Source: Chthonomonas calidirosea (lineage in GTDB: Bacteria; Armatimonadota; Fimbriimonadia; Fimbriimonadales; Fimbriimonadaceae). Taken from it: a stretch of 64,000 nucleotides of DNA. This document shows positions 54,729 through 62,427 of this stretch, piece by piece (within the stretch, counting starts at the first letter, position 1; every line of letters begins with the position of its first letter). The stretch spans positions 1 through 64,000 of the forward strand of contig CAMCWC010000004.1 of assembly GCA_945882415.1 (NCBI GenBank). Direction: 5' to 3'. The notes under the pieces are model-generated. The model ran no database searches, was not told the origin of the DNA, and was given only the letters and a program-made list of their open reading frames with translations. Made by a program: the position numbers and the translations under genes.

Positions 54729-54805
54729 AAATTCTGTGCTGAGGTCAAATGTTTGAGCAAATTCTGTGCCAAAATTCGTTCCCATCAGGTCAAATGTTTG
54801 AGCAA
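54729..54805. promoter_or_regulatory. Tandem LacI-type operators before the lacI-family gene
   Basis: The 19-mer AGGTCAAATGTTTGAGCAA occurs twice, at 54742-54760 and 54787-54805, 45 bases apart. Its core TCAAA-TG-TTTGA is an inverted repeat like LacI-family operators, although the centre is TG rather than CG. AAATTCTGTGC also repeats at 54729 and 54759. The second copy ends two bases before the regulator's first ATG, so binding could also block initiation. Confidence 0.7.
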
Positions 54806-54807
54806 CG

Positions 54808-55866
54808 ATGATGATGCCAACTGATAGAGACAAAAATCGACCGACGCTCTCAAGTGTCGCAATTGCGGCCGGCGTTTCAGTTTCTACGGCATCCCTTGTT
54901 CTGAGTGGAAAATCAACCGAGAGACGAATCTCTGAAGCTACGGCCAACAAGATCCGAGCCGCCGCTGCCCTTCAGGGATTTGCTCCCAACATGCTCACGA
55001 GATCCCTTCGAAAGGGCAGAACGCATATTGTTTCGCTCTACAGCACATTCCGCCATCGCGAGTGGGGGGACATTTACATGGACCAGATCTCCTCGGCGGT
55101 TGAAACCGCATGCGGCGAAATTGGCTACGACGTACTGATCCAGTGCAACTTCAACCGAAGTATTCAAGAAACGTTTGAGTTCTTGAACGGTGGCATCGCT
55201 GAAGGGGTGCTCATGTTCGCACCTGCTGCAGATGACCCATTGGTTGCGCTGCTGCGGAGCTCGATCACTCCCGTGGTCATTCTGAACAGTCACGATCCAC
55301 TAGGTCAGTACAGTTCCGTCGCAGACGATGTCTACTCTGGCATGGAATCGGTGGCGGACCAGATCGTTCGGGAAGGGCACCGATCTGTCCTTGCCGTGAC
55401 ATCGGACCACTCGGATATCCGGGATGCTGACCTGCGAATTCGACTTTTAAGCTCGCGTCTTGAAAAGGAAGGTGTCGTCACCCACGTCGCGTGTTGGAAC
55501 GGTGAGTCGGAACAGATGCGCCAGCAACTCTCCGAGATGCAAGAGTCCAACACGCTTCCCACCGCCGCATTCTGCTGGCATGACCGGCGAGCTTACGCCT
55601 TCATTGAAGTCTGTGAAGAGCTAGGAATCGAAATTCCAGATCAGCTAGCCGTATTTGGCTACGACGCCATTCATTGGCCATCCACTTCAAGACACGTTGT
55701 GTCTTCGGTTTCCGTCAATCTACGGCACCTCGCCCAAGTCGGGGCAAAGCTGTTAGACGACGTCATTCTCAACCCTTACTGCCCGGTACGCCACGAACTG
55801 TCCCCGGTTCATTTCGTGCAGGGCACAACGAGCGGAACGTCACGCATGACGAACAGTGAATCATGA
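54808..55866 (+). CDS. LacI-family transcriptional regulator
   Basis: A 352-residue repressor. The N-terminal helix-turn-helix is LSSVAIAAGVSVSTASLVLS (about 15-34), with the hinge helix NMLTRSLRKGRT before the periplasmic-binding-like sensor domain. Three consecutive ATG codons (54808, 54811, 54814) could start it. The two operators just upstream suggest autoregulation. It probably senses the sugar imported by the following ABC system. Confidence 0.93.
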   Translation: MMMPTDRDKNRPTLSSVAIAAGVSVSTASLVLSGKSTERRISEATANKIRAAAALQGFAPNMLTRSLRKGRTHIVSLYSTFRHREWGDIYMDQISSAVETACGEIGYDVLIQCNFNRSIQETFEFLNGGIAEGVLMFAPAADDPLVALLRSSITPVVILNSHDPLGQYSSVADDVYSGMESVADQIVREGHRSVLAVTSDHSDIRDADLRIRLLSSRLEKEGVVTHVACWNGESEQMRQQLSEMQESNTLPTAAFCWHDRRAYAFIEVCEELGIEIPDQLAVFGYDAIHWPSTSRHVVSSVSVNLRHLAQVGAKLLDDVILNPYCPVRHELSPVHFVQGTTSGTSRMTNSES

Positions 55867-56106
55867 CGGCTCAACTTCACTACAGCCGTACCCTGGCATT
55901 TCAATCGCGCTTGACCGTCGCTTTTGACGGAGAAATATCGGAGATAAATACGCTGCAAAATGGCCTCAGCAAGTGTTTACGGTTGCTGGCCAACATAACA
56001 TCCATTCGTCAATCCTCGGACTTCTGCTCATCGCACACCCATTGCCGATATTCTCTGGGTTATGAATTAACAGAATGCCGAAGTCTTGGTGCTCTAGGCT
56101 GCTCTC
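55867..56106. other. Intergenic region with one hairpin
   Basis: A 240-base gap between the LacI-type regulator and the binding-protein gene. TGGCC-TC-AGCAA (55961-55972) and TTGCTGGCCA (55983-55992) form a ten-pair stem with a two-base bulge and a GTGTTTACGG loop. It has no T-run, so it may be an operator or an RNA element. A frame open from 55863 to 56114 lacks a ribosome site and a domain, so I do not call it a gene. No copy of the upstream operator is present here. Confidence 0.5.
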
Positions 56107-57417
56107 ATGAATAACGTACTACCAGCCGTACTCTGTGTCCTCCTTGGGATCGCATGCGCATGCGGGCTTGAGTCGTCCCAGGTGTCTGTGAGCAAAACCG
56201 ATAGGATCGAGGTTCAGTACTGGGAAAAGTGGACGGGAGAGGAGATGGAGGCGATGAAGCGGATCGTCGATAAATTTAACGCTTCCCAATCTGAAATTCA
56301 CGTCAAGTACTTGAGCGTTTCTGGAATTGCGGACAAGACGCTCCTCGCAACGAGTGGCGGCACACCGCCAGACATCGCTGGGCTCTGGGGAGATCAGGTG
56401 GTGCAGTTCGTTGACCTTAATGCTCTAACCGATCTTTCCGATCTGGCGAAAGACGCTGGGGTTGTTGAAGAGAACTATATTCCGGCTTACTGGAGCATCT
56501 GCTCGGCCTACGGTCGCTTGTATGCGCTGCCGACATCTCCCGGGTCGGGTGCGCTGTATGTAAACCGTCAACTGGTTCCGCCTCAATACGCAAGTCCGGA
56601 GACTTTCCCCAAAACGATCTCGGAGTTTAATAAGTTTGCGGAGCAAACTGACCGGCGAGATCCTTCCGGCAAACTGCTGGTTGCGTCGTTTATGCCGCGC
56701 GATGGCTGGGGCCTTTGGAATATGCCTTATGTCTTTGGCGATGGTTTCTTACAAGATGGCCAGATCAATGTTAATGGCAAGGATGATCTAGAAGCGTGGA
56801 CGTGGGTAAAGAGTTTTACCGACCGTTATGGAGTGACGGAAACAAAGTCCTTTCGGAGTGGATTTGGAAACTACTCCTCGCCGCAGAACCCGTTCTTGAG
56901 TGGAAAGCTAGCTACCTATGCTGATGGGCCCTGGTTTAGTAACTACATCCGAATGTTTAAACCTTCGATGGACTGGTTCGCTGTGCCATTTCCATACCCC
57001 GATAACCACCCCGAACTTGCAGGATTTTCAACGATGAATCTCAACACGCTCGTCATTCCAAAGGGCGCAAAGCATGCGCGCGAAGCCTTTCGGTTTCTGG
57101 CTTTTGTGCAGGAACAGAAGAACATGGAACAACTGTGCATGGATCAGCAGTGCAACTCACCACTATCCAACTCAAGCCAGAAGTTCTTAACCAGTCATCC
57201 GAACAAAGCCATCGCTCTCTTCGATAAGCTAGCCAAGAGTTCGCGGGCGGTTCCACCCGTACCGCTCGGAATTAGAGCCCAGATTGGTTCCGAAGTTGGA
57301 AATGCGGTTGACCAAATGGAACTCGGTGAACTCACTCCCCAAGCCGCCTTAGATCAAGCGCAGTCGAGGCTGGTTGCCATGTGGGCCAAGTATCAACAGC
57401 AGGTCTTGGGTAAATGA
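56107..57417 (+). CDS. ABC sugar transporter, substrate-binding lipoprotein
   Basis: A 436-residue family-1 solute-binding protein with a lipoprotein-type signal (VLLGIAC-AC). The two-lobe fold is visible from IEVQYWEKWTGEEMEAMKRIVDKFNAS onward; ATSGGTPPDIAGLW and KLATYADGPWF are typical of maltose- or multiple-sugar-type binding proteins. It works with the two permeases that follow; the ATPase is not in the window, so a shared MsmX-like ATPase may serve. Confidence 0.93.
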   Translation: MNNVLPAVLCVLLGIACACGLESSQVSVSKTDRIEVQYWEKWTGEEMEAMKRIVDKFNASQSEIHVKYLSVSGIADKTLLATSGGTPPDIAGLWGDQVVQFVDLNALTDLSDLAKDAGVVEENYIPAYWSICSAYGRLYALPTSPGSGALYVNRQLVPPQYASPETFPKTISEFNKFAEQTDRRDPSGKLLVASFMPRDGWGLWNMPYVFGDGFLQDGQINVNGKDDLEAWTWVKSFTDRYGVTETKSFRSGFGNYSSPQNPFLSGKLATYADGPWFSNYIRMFKPSMDWFAVPFPYPDNHPELAGFSTMNLNTLVIPKGAKHAREAFRFLAFVQEQKNMEQLCMDQQCNSPLSNSSQKFLTSHPNKAIALFDKLAKSSRAVPPVPLGIRAQIGSEVGNAVDQMELGELTPQAALDQAQSRLVAMWAKYQQQVLGK

Positions 57418-58295
57418 GAAGCAACCGCCAAAACGTCATTGGGCTGTTGTTTGCCAGCCCGTGGATTCTTGGGATGGGAATATTCTTGTTCTATCCGGTG
57501 ATATCCTCATTGTACTTTAGCTTTACTAGCTATTCGATCCTGAAGCCACCAGTCTGGATTGGGCTGAGTAACTATCAGGAGTTGATGCACGATGAAATCT
57601 TCCTGAAAGCGCTATCTAACACGCTGATCATTTGTGCCGCAAGTGTCCCTCTCACAACCGCGCTTGCCATTTGTCTCGCCTTGTTGCTCAATACGAAACG
57701 GAAAGGGATCAGCCTATATCGAACCCTGTTCTATATTCCGTCTCTCGTCCCGACGGTTGCCTTGGCGGTCCTTTGGCTCTGGATATTTAATGGTCAATAT
57801 GGATTGCTCAATGAGGGGCTATCAAAGTTCGGAATCAAAGCGGTTCCTTGGTTAACTGATCCAAGCTGGGCCAAAGCTACCCTCATCATGATTTCGATGT
57901 GGGGCTGCGGAAATGCCATGGTGATCTACTTAGCTGGTTTACAGGACGTTCCGCAATCTCTCTATGAGGCTGGCGAGCTTGACGGTGCTTCGGCGTGGCA
58001 AAAGACGAAGAGCATCACGCTACCAATGATCTCTCCCGTCATTCAGTTCAACGTGATCATGGGCATCATTGGGTCACTGCAAACCTTCGCTCTGCCTTTC
58101 GTCATGTTCCCGGGAGGTCAACCGGCCCGCTCAACTTACGTCGTGGCAATGTACTTGTACGACAATGCATTCCTCTATCAGCGAATGGGATATGCGAGCG
58201 CCATGGGTTGGGTGCTCTTCCTTGCCACGATGATCCTCTCTTTGGTCTCCCTTCGATTGGGAGATCGGCATGTCCACTACGGAGGTGGCGCGTAA
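57414..58295 (+). CDS. ABC sugar transporter permease (MalF type)
   Basis: A 293-residue membrane protein with about six helices. The EAA loop that contacts the ATPase is YEAGELDGASAWQKTKSITLP near 190. It overlaps the binding-protein gene as ATGA and the next permease by one base (TAATG). Confidence 0.93.
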   Translation: MRSNRQNVIGLLFASPWILGMGIFLFYPVISSLYFSFTSYSILKPPVWIGLSNYQELMHDEIFLKALSNTLIICAASVPLTTALAICLALLLNTKRKGISLYRTLFYIPSLVPTVALAVLWLWIFNGQYGLLNEGLSKFGIKAVPWLTDPSWAKATLIMISMWGCGNAMVIYLAGLQDVPQSLYEAGELDGASAWQKTKSITLPMISPVIQFNVIMGIIGSLQTFALPFVMFPGGQPARSTYVVAMYLYDNAFLYQRMGYASAMGWVLFLATMILSLVSLRLGDRHVHYGGGA

Positions 58296-59155
58296 TGCTT
58301 TCAAAGCAACAAAAAATACTTTTAACAAAGGCTCTTCAGCTTGGAGCGCTGCTCGTTCTAGCTTTCCTGTTTGCGCTTCCGCTCGTTTGGATGGTTGTGA
58401 CGTCTTTAAAGCCGCTGGATGAGACGATGACGAGTCCGCCAAAGTGGATCCCGGACAAAATTCAGGTTTCGAACTACTCCGACGCGGTGACGTACGGTTC
58501 CAAAGAGTTGGGATACATCCCGTTTCTGCGCTATGCACAGAACTCCGTTCTTTTAGCGATTCTGTGCATCACCGGGTCGGTGATCTCAAACAGTCTCGTT
58601 GGATATGCGTTTGGATGCCTTGAGTGGAAAGGGAAGAGATGGCTCTTCGCCTTAACCTTGGCAACCATGATGGTTCCGGGTCCGATTCTAATTGTTCCTC
58701 TCTATAAGCTGTTTCGCGACTTCGGTTGGATTGGAACTTTCAGGCCTCTGTGGGTTCCTACCTTCTTCGGTAGTGCCTTTAACATCTTCCTCCTTCGCCA
58801 GTTCTTCATGGCAATTCCGAAGGAGCTAAGCGAGGCTGCCGTCCTTGACGGTGCCAGCCCGTTTGGTGTGTTTCTGAAAGTCATCATCCCGCTTGCTAAG
58901 CCCGCACTTACCGTCGTGGCCGTCTTCACGTTCCTTTGGTCTTGGAACGACTTCCTTGGACCCCTACTTTATCTAACAGATCAGCGAAACTTCACCGTCT
59001 CGCTCGGATTGCAAGCTTTCCAGAATCAGCACACTGGAACGCCCTGGAACCTTCTGATGGCGGCGTCTCTGATGGTCATCGCGCCAGTAATTGTTGTTTA
59101 CTTCGTCGCCCAAAAGGCATTTGTGCAAGGCATTTCCACCACGGGATTAAAATGA
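58295..59155 (+). CDS. ABC sugar transporter permease (MalG type)
   Basis: A 286-residue membrane protein, starting at ATG 58295 directly on the stop of its partner. The typical opening MVVTSLKPLDE and the EAA loop SEAAVLDGASPFGVFLKVIIP are present, with about six helices. Codons upstream of 58295 belong to the other permease in a different frame. It overlaps the DUF5107 gene as ATGA. Confidence 0.93.
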   Translation: MLSKQQKILLTKALQLGALLVLAFLFALPLVWMVVTSLKPLDETMTSPPKWIPDKIQVSNYSDAVTYGSKELGYIPFLRYAQNSVLLAILCITGSVISNSLVGYAFGCLEWKGKRWLFALTLATMMVPGPILIVPLYKLFRDFGWIGTFRPLWVPTFFGSAFNIFLLRQFFMAIPKELSEAAVLDGASPFGVFLKVIIPLAKPALTVVAVFTFLWSWNDFLGPLLYLTDQRNFTVSLGLQAFQNQHTGTPWNLLMAASLMVIAPVIVVYFVAQKAFVQGISTTGLK

Positions 59156-62100
59156 TGACTTCCAAAGATCAGGTCACCGCGAAAGCACATACCGTAACGT
59201 TCGACACGTACTCGGTTGGCGCTCCTGAGCAAGCTCCAATGTTCCTTGAAACCCGGGTGTATCAGGGAAGCAGTGGACGAGTCTATCCTCTTCCATTCTA
59301 TAGTTCAGTCTCAACAACCAAGCGTCCCAAGAGCTATGAAGCGCTCTCGCTCGCGAATAAGTACGTCGAGTTAATGATCCTTCCTGAGATTGGAGGACGC
59401 ATCCACATCGGATATGACAAGGTTTCGAATTACGACTTCTTCTATCGACAGGAAGTGATTAAGCCTGCTCTCGTCGGACTTGCGGGTCCTTGGATCTCGG
59501 GTGGTGTCGAATTCAACTGGCCCCAACATCACCGTCCGAGCACCTACATGCCATGCGAATGGTGCCTTGAGGTTGAAGAAGATGGTTCGAAGATCTACTG
59601 GCTAAGTGAGCACGAGCCGATGAATCGAATGAAAGGGATGCATGGTCTCAAGTTGCGACCTGAGAGTAGCCTCATTGAGCTCAAGGCAAGGCTCTACAAT
59701 CGAACGCCGCTAACGCAGACCTTTCTTTGGTGGGCAAACGTGGCAGCCCGCGTTCACGAGTTCTATCAATCGTTCTTTCCGAAAGATGTTGCGTCGGTTG
59801 CCGATCATGCAAAGCGAGCTACCTCAAGCTTTCCTGCCTGTGATACATCGTACTATGGCGTAGCTTACGGCGAGCGTCCTTCAAACGGGATTCCGGAGAA
59901 CGAGGTGCCAAGTCACTTCAATCCCCTCGCAAACGTTGATCCGAATCGACTTGACTGGTACGCCAATATTCCCGTTCCCACATCGTACATGGTAACGGCG
60001 ACCGACTTTGAGTTCTTCGGTGGCTACGATCATCAGGCTGAAGCTGGGTTTATCCACGTAGCCGACCGAGCAATCTCGCCCGGCAAGAAGCAATGGACGT
60101 GGGGAAATCACGAGTTCGGATACGCGTGGGATCGGAACTTAACCGATGAAGGTGGGCCCTACGTTGAGCTAATGGCGGGTGTATACACTGACAACCAACC
60201 CGACTTTTCTTTCATTGCGCCATACGAGACAAAGGTATTCAGTCAGTTTTGGTACCCTATCCGCAAAATCGGACCAGCTGCAAACGCAACCCGACATGCT
60301 GCCCTATCTGTCGACGGTAATCGTCTAGGAATCTGCCCTTCCGCTCCCGTAACAGGAGCGCTCCTCACCGTGCGATATGGAGATCAGACTCGGGAAGAGA
60401 CGGTAAATGTATCGCTAGAGGATCCGCTCCTCCGGACCTTCGATTCCGAAATTCTCTCAGCATCATTGGTGTCCGCAGACGGAGTCGATCTCGTTTCCTT
60501 TGACTTTTCAAAGCTGAGTGAGCAGCCCGCTACGGTGCAGGCTCAAGAGCCAAAATTACCGTCAGAAGTTGATTCCGTTTCTGAGCTTCATCGCATTGCA
60601 GTTCATCTAGACCAGTACCGCCACGCGACTCGAGCACCTGAGGACTACTGGCACGAGGCTCTCCGTCGTGACCCTGGACATGTTGAGAGTCACGTGAGCC
60701 TTGGTAAACGAGCCCTACAGCGAGGTTTGTGGGCGGAAGCTAAGACTCGGTTCAAATCTGCGATTGAATTACAGACAAAACTGAACCCGAACCCAAATTC
60801 TGGAGATGCCTACTATCTGCTCGGGGTAACGGAGGAGCTGTGTGGCGAATTTCGGACCGCCTACAACCACTTTGGCAAAGCCGCCTGGAACTACGCAACG
60901 AAAGGAGCTTCGCATATGGCAATGGCACGTATTGCAATGCGAGAAGGCAAGTACGATCATGCACTAAGCCTTCTTTCCACCGCGAAGCTCTCTCTCGCAG
61001 ATGCGAACGACTTGCATTGCATGGAAGCTCATTGCCACCGCAAACTCGGTGAGCAAGCCAAGTCAAAAGAAGTTCTCGACTCTGTACTCAGAGTCGATCC
61101 GCTTGACCATTGGGCGCTCTATGAACTCCACATGCTCCCGGATTCGACCACGGATGAGATCACGCGGCGTTATAACACCGCCGTGCTGGATAACTTCCAA
61201 TCACGTTTAGACTTGGCGATTAATCTAGAAGAAGTAGGTGCCGAATCCGAAGCCCGCGAACTCATCGGACAAGTCGCTGACCAAGATCCGATGGCTAAAG
61301 TGTTTCTTGGCGAAAGGTGTCCACACACGGCGAAGCTGGCTGACCTTTTCCCAAATCGGCTTCAAGAACTTAAGAAACTTGAATCCCACGTCGAGCGATA
61401 TCCAGTCGACGCCGTCGCCCTGATGTTGCTCGGAAACTTCTACTACGACCGTCGGCGACACCTTGAGGGCATCGCATGTTGGGAAAGGGCAGTAGAAGCA
61501 AACCCAAGTTTGGCCGTTGCCTGGAGGAACCTTGGAATCGGCAAGTTCAATATCCAAGGTGACGCAGCCGCATCCATGACGTGCTATGAAAAAGCGATGG
61601 AGGCCGAGCCAGCAGAAGCACGATTCCTCTACGAACGAGACCAGCTAGATAAACGACTAGGATCGGCCGCCGTAGAACGACTAGCCCGCTTGGAATCGAA
61701 GGCGAATCTCATCTCAAAGCGAGATGATCTAACGCTCGAGTACGCCACTCTTCTCAACGTCACTGGCAATCCGCGTCGAGCCGTAGAGGTTCTGAGTAGC
61801 AAGACTTTCACCCCCTGGGAAGGCGGAGAAGGTATCGCCCTTGGTGCCTGGGCAAGAGCACAAGAGCTTTTAAGCCGAGAAGCCGAGGCACCTGAGCAAA
61901 AACTCCAACATATTCTTGCCGCAATCAATCCCCCCGAGAATCTCGGCGAAAGTCGACATGCACTCGCCAACGCCAGCAACCTCTGGTATCAAGCTGCGAC
62001 CCACTACGCGGCACTGGGAGACCATGTGGCGGCTCGTAGCCACTATGAACGAGCAGCCAACTTCAAGGGCGACTTTCAAGAAATGAGCGTTCTACAGCAC

Positions 62101-62427
62101 TCGGAACTCTCCTACTTCCAAGCAAGGTCTCTGCAAGCACTCGGGAGAGCGGTGGAAGCAGAAGAGATGCTTCTAGCCCTGAAGAACTACGCCATTCAGC
62201 TCCGGAACACGACGGCCAAAATCGACTACTTCGCAACATCTCTACCAACAATGCTTCTGTTTAAAGACAATCTACAGGCTAGACAAAACAAGTCTGCCGA
62301 TCTTATGCTTGCTCAAGCCTATGCCGGATTAGGCAACTTTGAATCTGCACGGCTAGCGCTGAACTTAGCACTAGCATACGATCCATACTGCCCATTCGCC
62401 CTCGATCTCTCACAGGAGCTAAGATAG
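59152..62427 (+). CDS. DUF5107 and tetratricopeptide-repeat protein
   Basis: A 1091-residue protein. Residues about 25-350 are the DUF5107 domain, with FLETRVYQGSSGRVYPLPFY, GPWISGGVEFNWPQHHRPST, LWWANVAARVHEFYQSFFPKD and AGFIHVADR, resembling the galactose-mutarotase-like fold of sugar-active proteins. From about 480 on are many TPR units (HVESHVSLGKRALQRGLWAEA, YYLLGVTEELCGEFRTAYNH). No signal peptide is present. DUF5107-TPR proteins occur beside sugar transporters and glycosidases; a carbohydrate-sensing or processing role is inferred. The stop overlaps the GH2 start (TAGTG). Confidence 0.9.
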   Translation: MMTSKDQVTAKAHTVTFDTYSVGAPEQAPMFLETRVYQGSSGRVYPLPFYSSVSTTKRPKSYEALSLANKYVELMILPEIGGRIHIGYDKVSNYDFFYRQEVIKPALVGLAGPWISGGVEFNWPQHHRPSTYMPCEWCLEVEEDGSKIYWLSEHEPMNRMKGMHGLKLRPESSLIELKARLYNRTPLTQTFLWWANVAARVHEFYQSFFPKDVASVADHAKRATSSFPACDTSYYGVAYGERPSNGIPENEVPSHFNPLANVDPNRLDWYANIPVPTSYMVTATDFEFFGGYDHQAEAGFIHVADRAISPGKKQWTWGNHEFGYAWDRNLTDEGGPYVELMAGVYTDNQPDFSFIAPYETKVFSQFWYPIRKIGPAANATRHAALSVDGNRLGICPSAPVTGALLTVRYGDQTREETVNVSLEDPLLRTFDSEILSASLVSADGVDLVSFDFSKLSEQPATVQAQEPKLPSEVDSVSELHRIAVHLDQYRHATRAPEDYWHEALRRDPGHVESHVSLGKRALQRGLWAEAKTRFKSAIELQTKLNPNPNSGDAYYLLGVTEELCGEFRTAYNHFGKAAWNYATKGASHMAMARIAMREGKYDHALSLLSTAKLSLADANDLHCMEAHCHRKLGEQAKSKEVLDSVLRVDPLDHWALYELHMLPDSTTDEITRRYNTAVLDNFQSRLDLAINLEEVGAESEARELIGQVADQDPMAKVFLGERCPHTAKLADLFPNRLQELKKLESHVERYPVDAVALMLLGNFYYDRRRHLEGIACWERAVEANPSLAVAWRNLGIGKFNIQGDAAASMTCYEKAMEAEPAEARFLYERDQLDKRLGSAAVERLARLESKANLISKRDDLTLEYATLLNVTGNPRRAVEVLSSKTFTPWEGGEGIALGAWARAQELLSREAEAPEQKLQHILAAINPPENLGESRHALANASNLWYQAATHYAALGDHVAARSHYERAANFKGDFQEMSVLQHSELSYFQARSLQALGRAVEAEEMLLALKNYAIQLRNTTAKIDYFATSLPTMLLFKDNLQARQNKSADLMLAQAYAGLGNFESARLALNLALAYDPYCPFALDLSQELR

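Noticed and set aside
54591-54824. Possible 77-codon gene before the LacI-family regulator
   Set aside because: It runs through the two operator repeats, overlaps the regulator start, has no spaced ribosome site, and shows only repeat-derived sequence.
55863-56114. 83-codon frame in the gap after the LacI-family gene
   Set aside because: No ribosome site or domain; overlaps the start of the binding protein gene.
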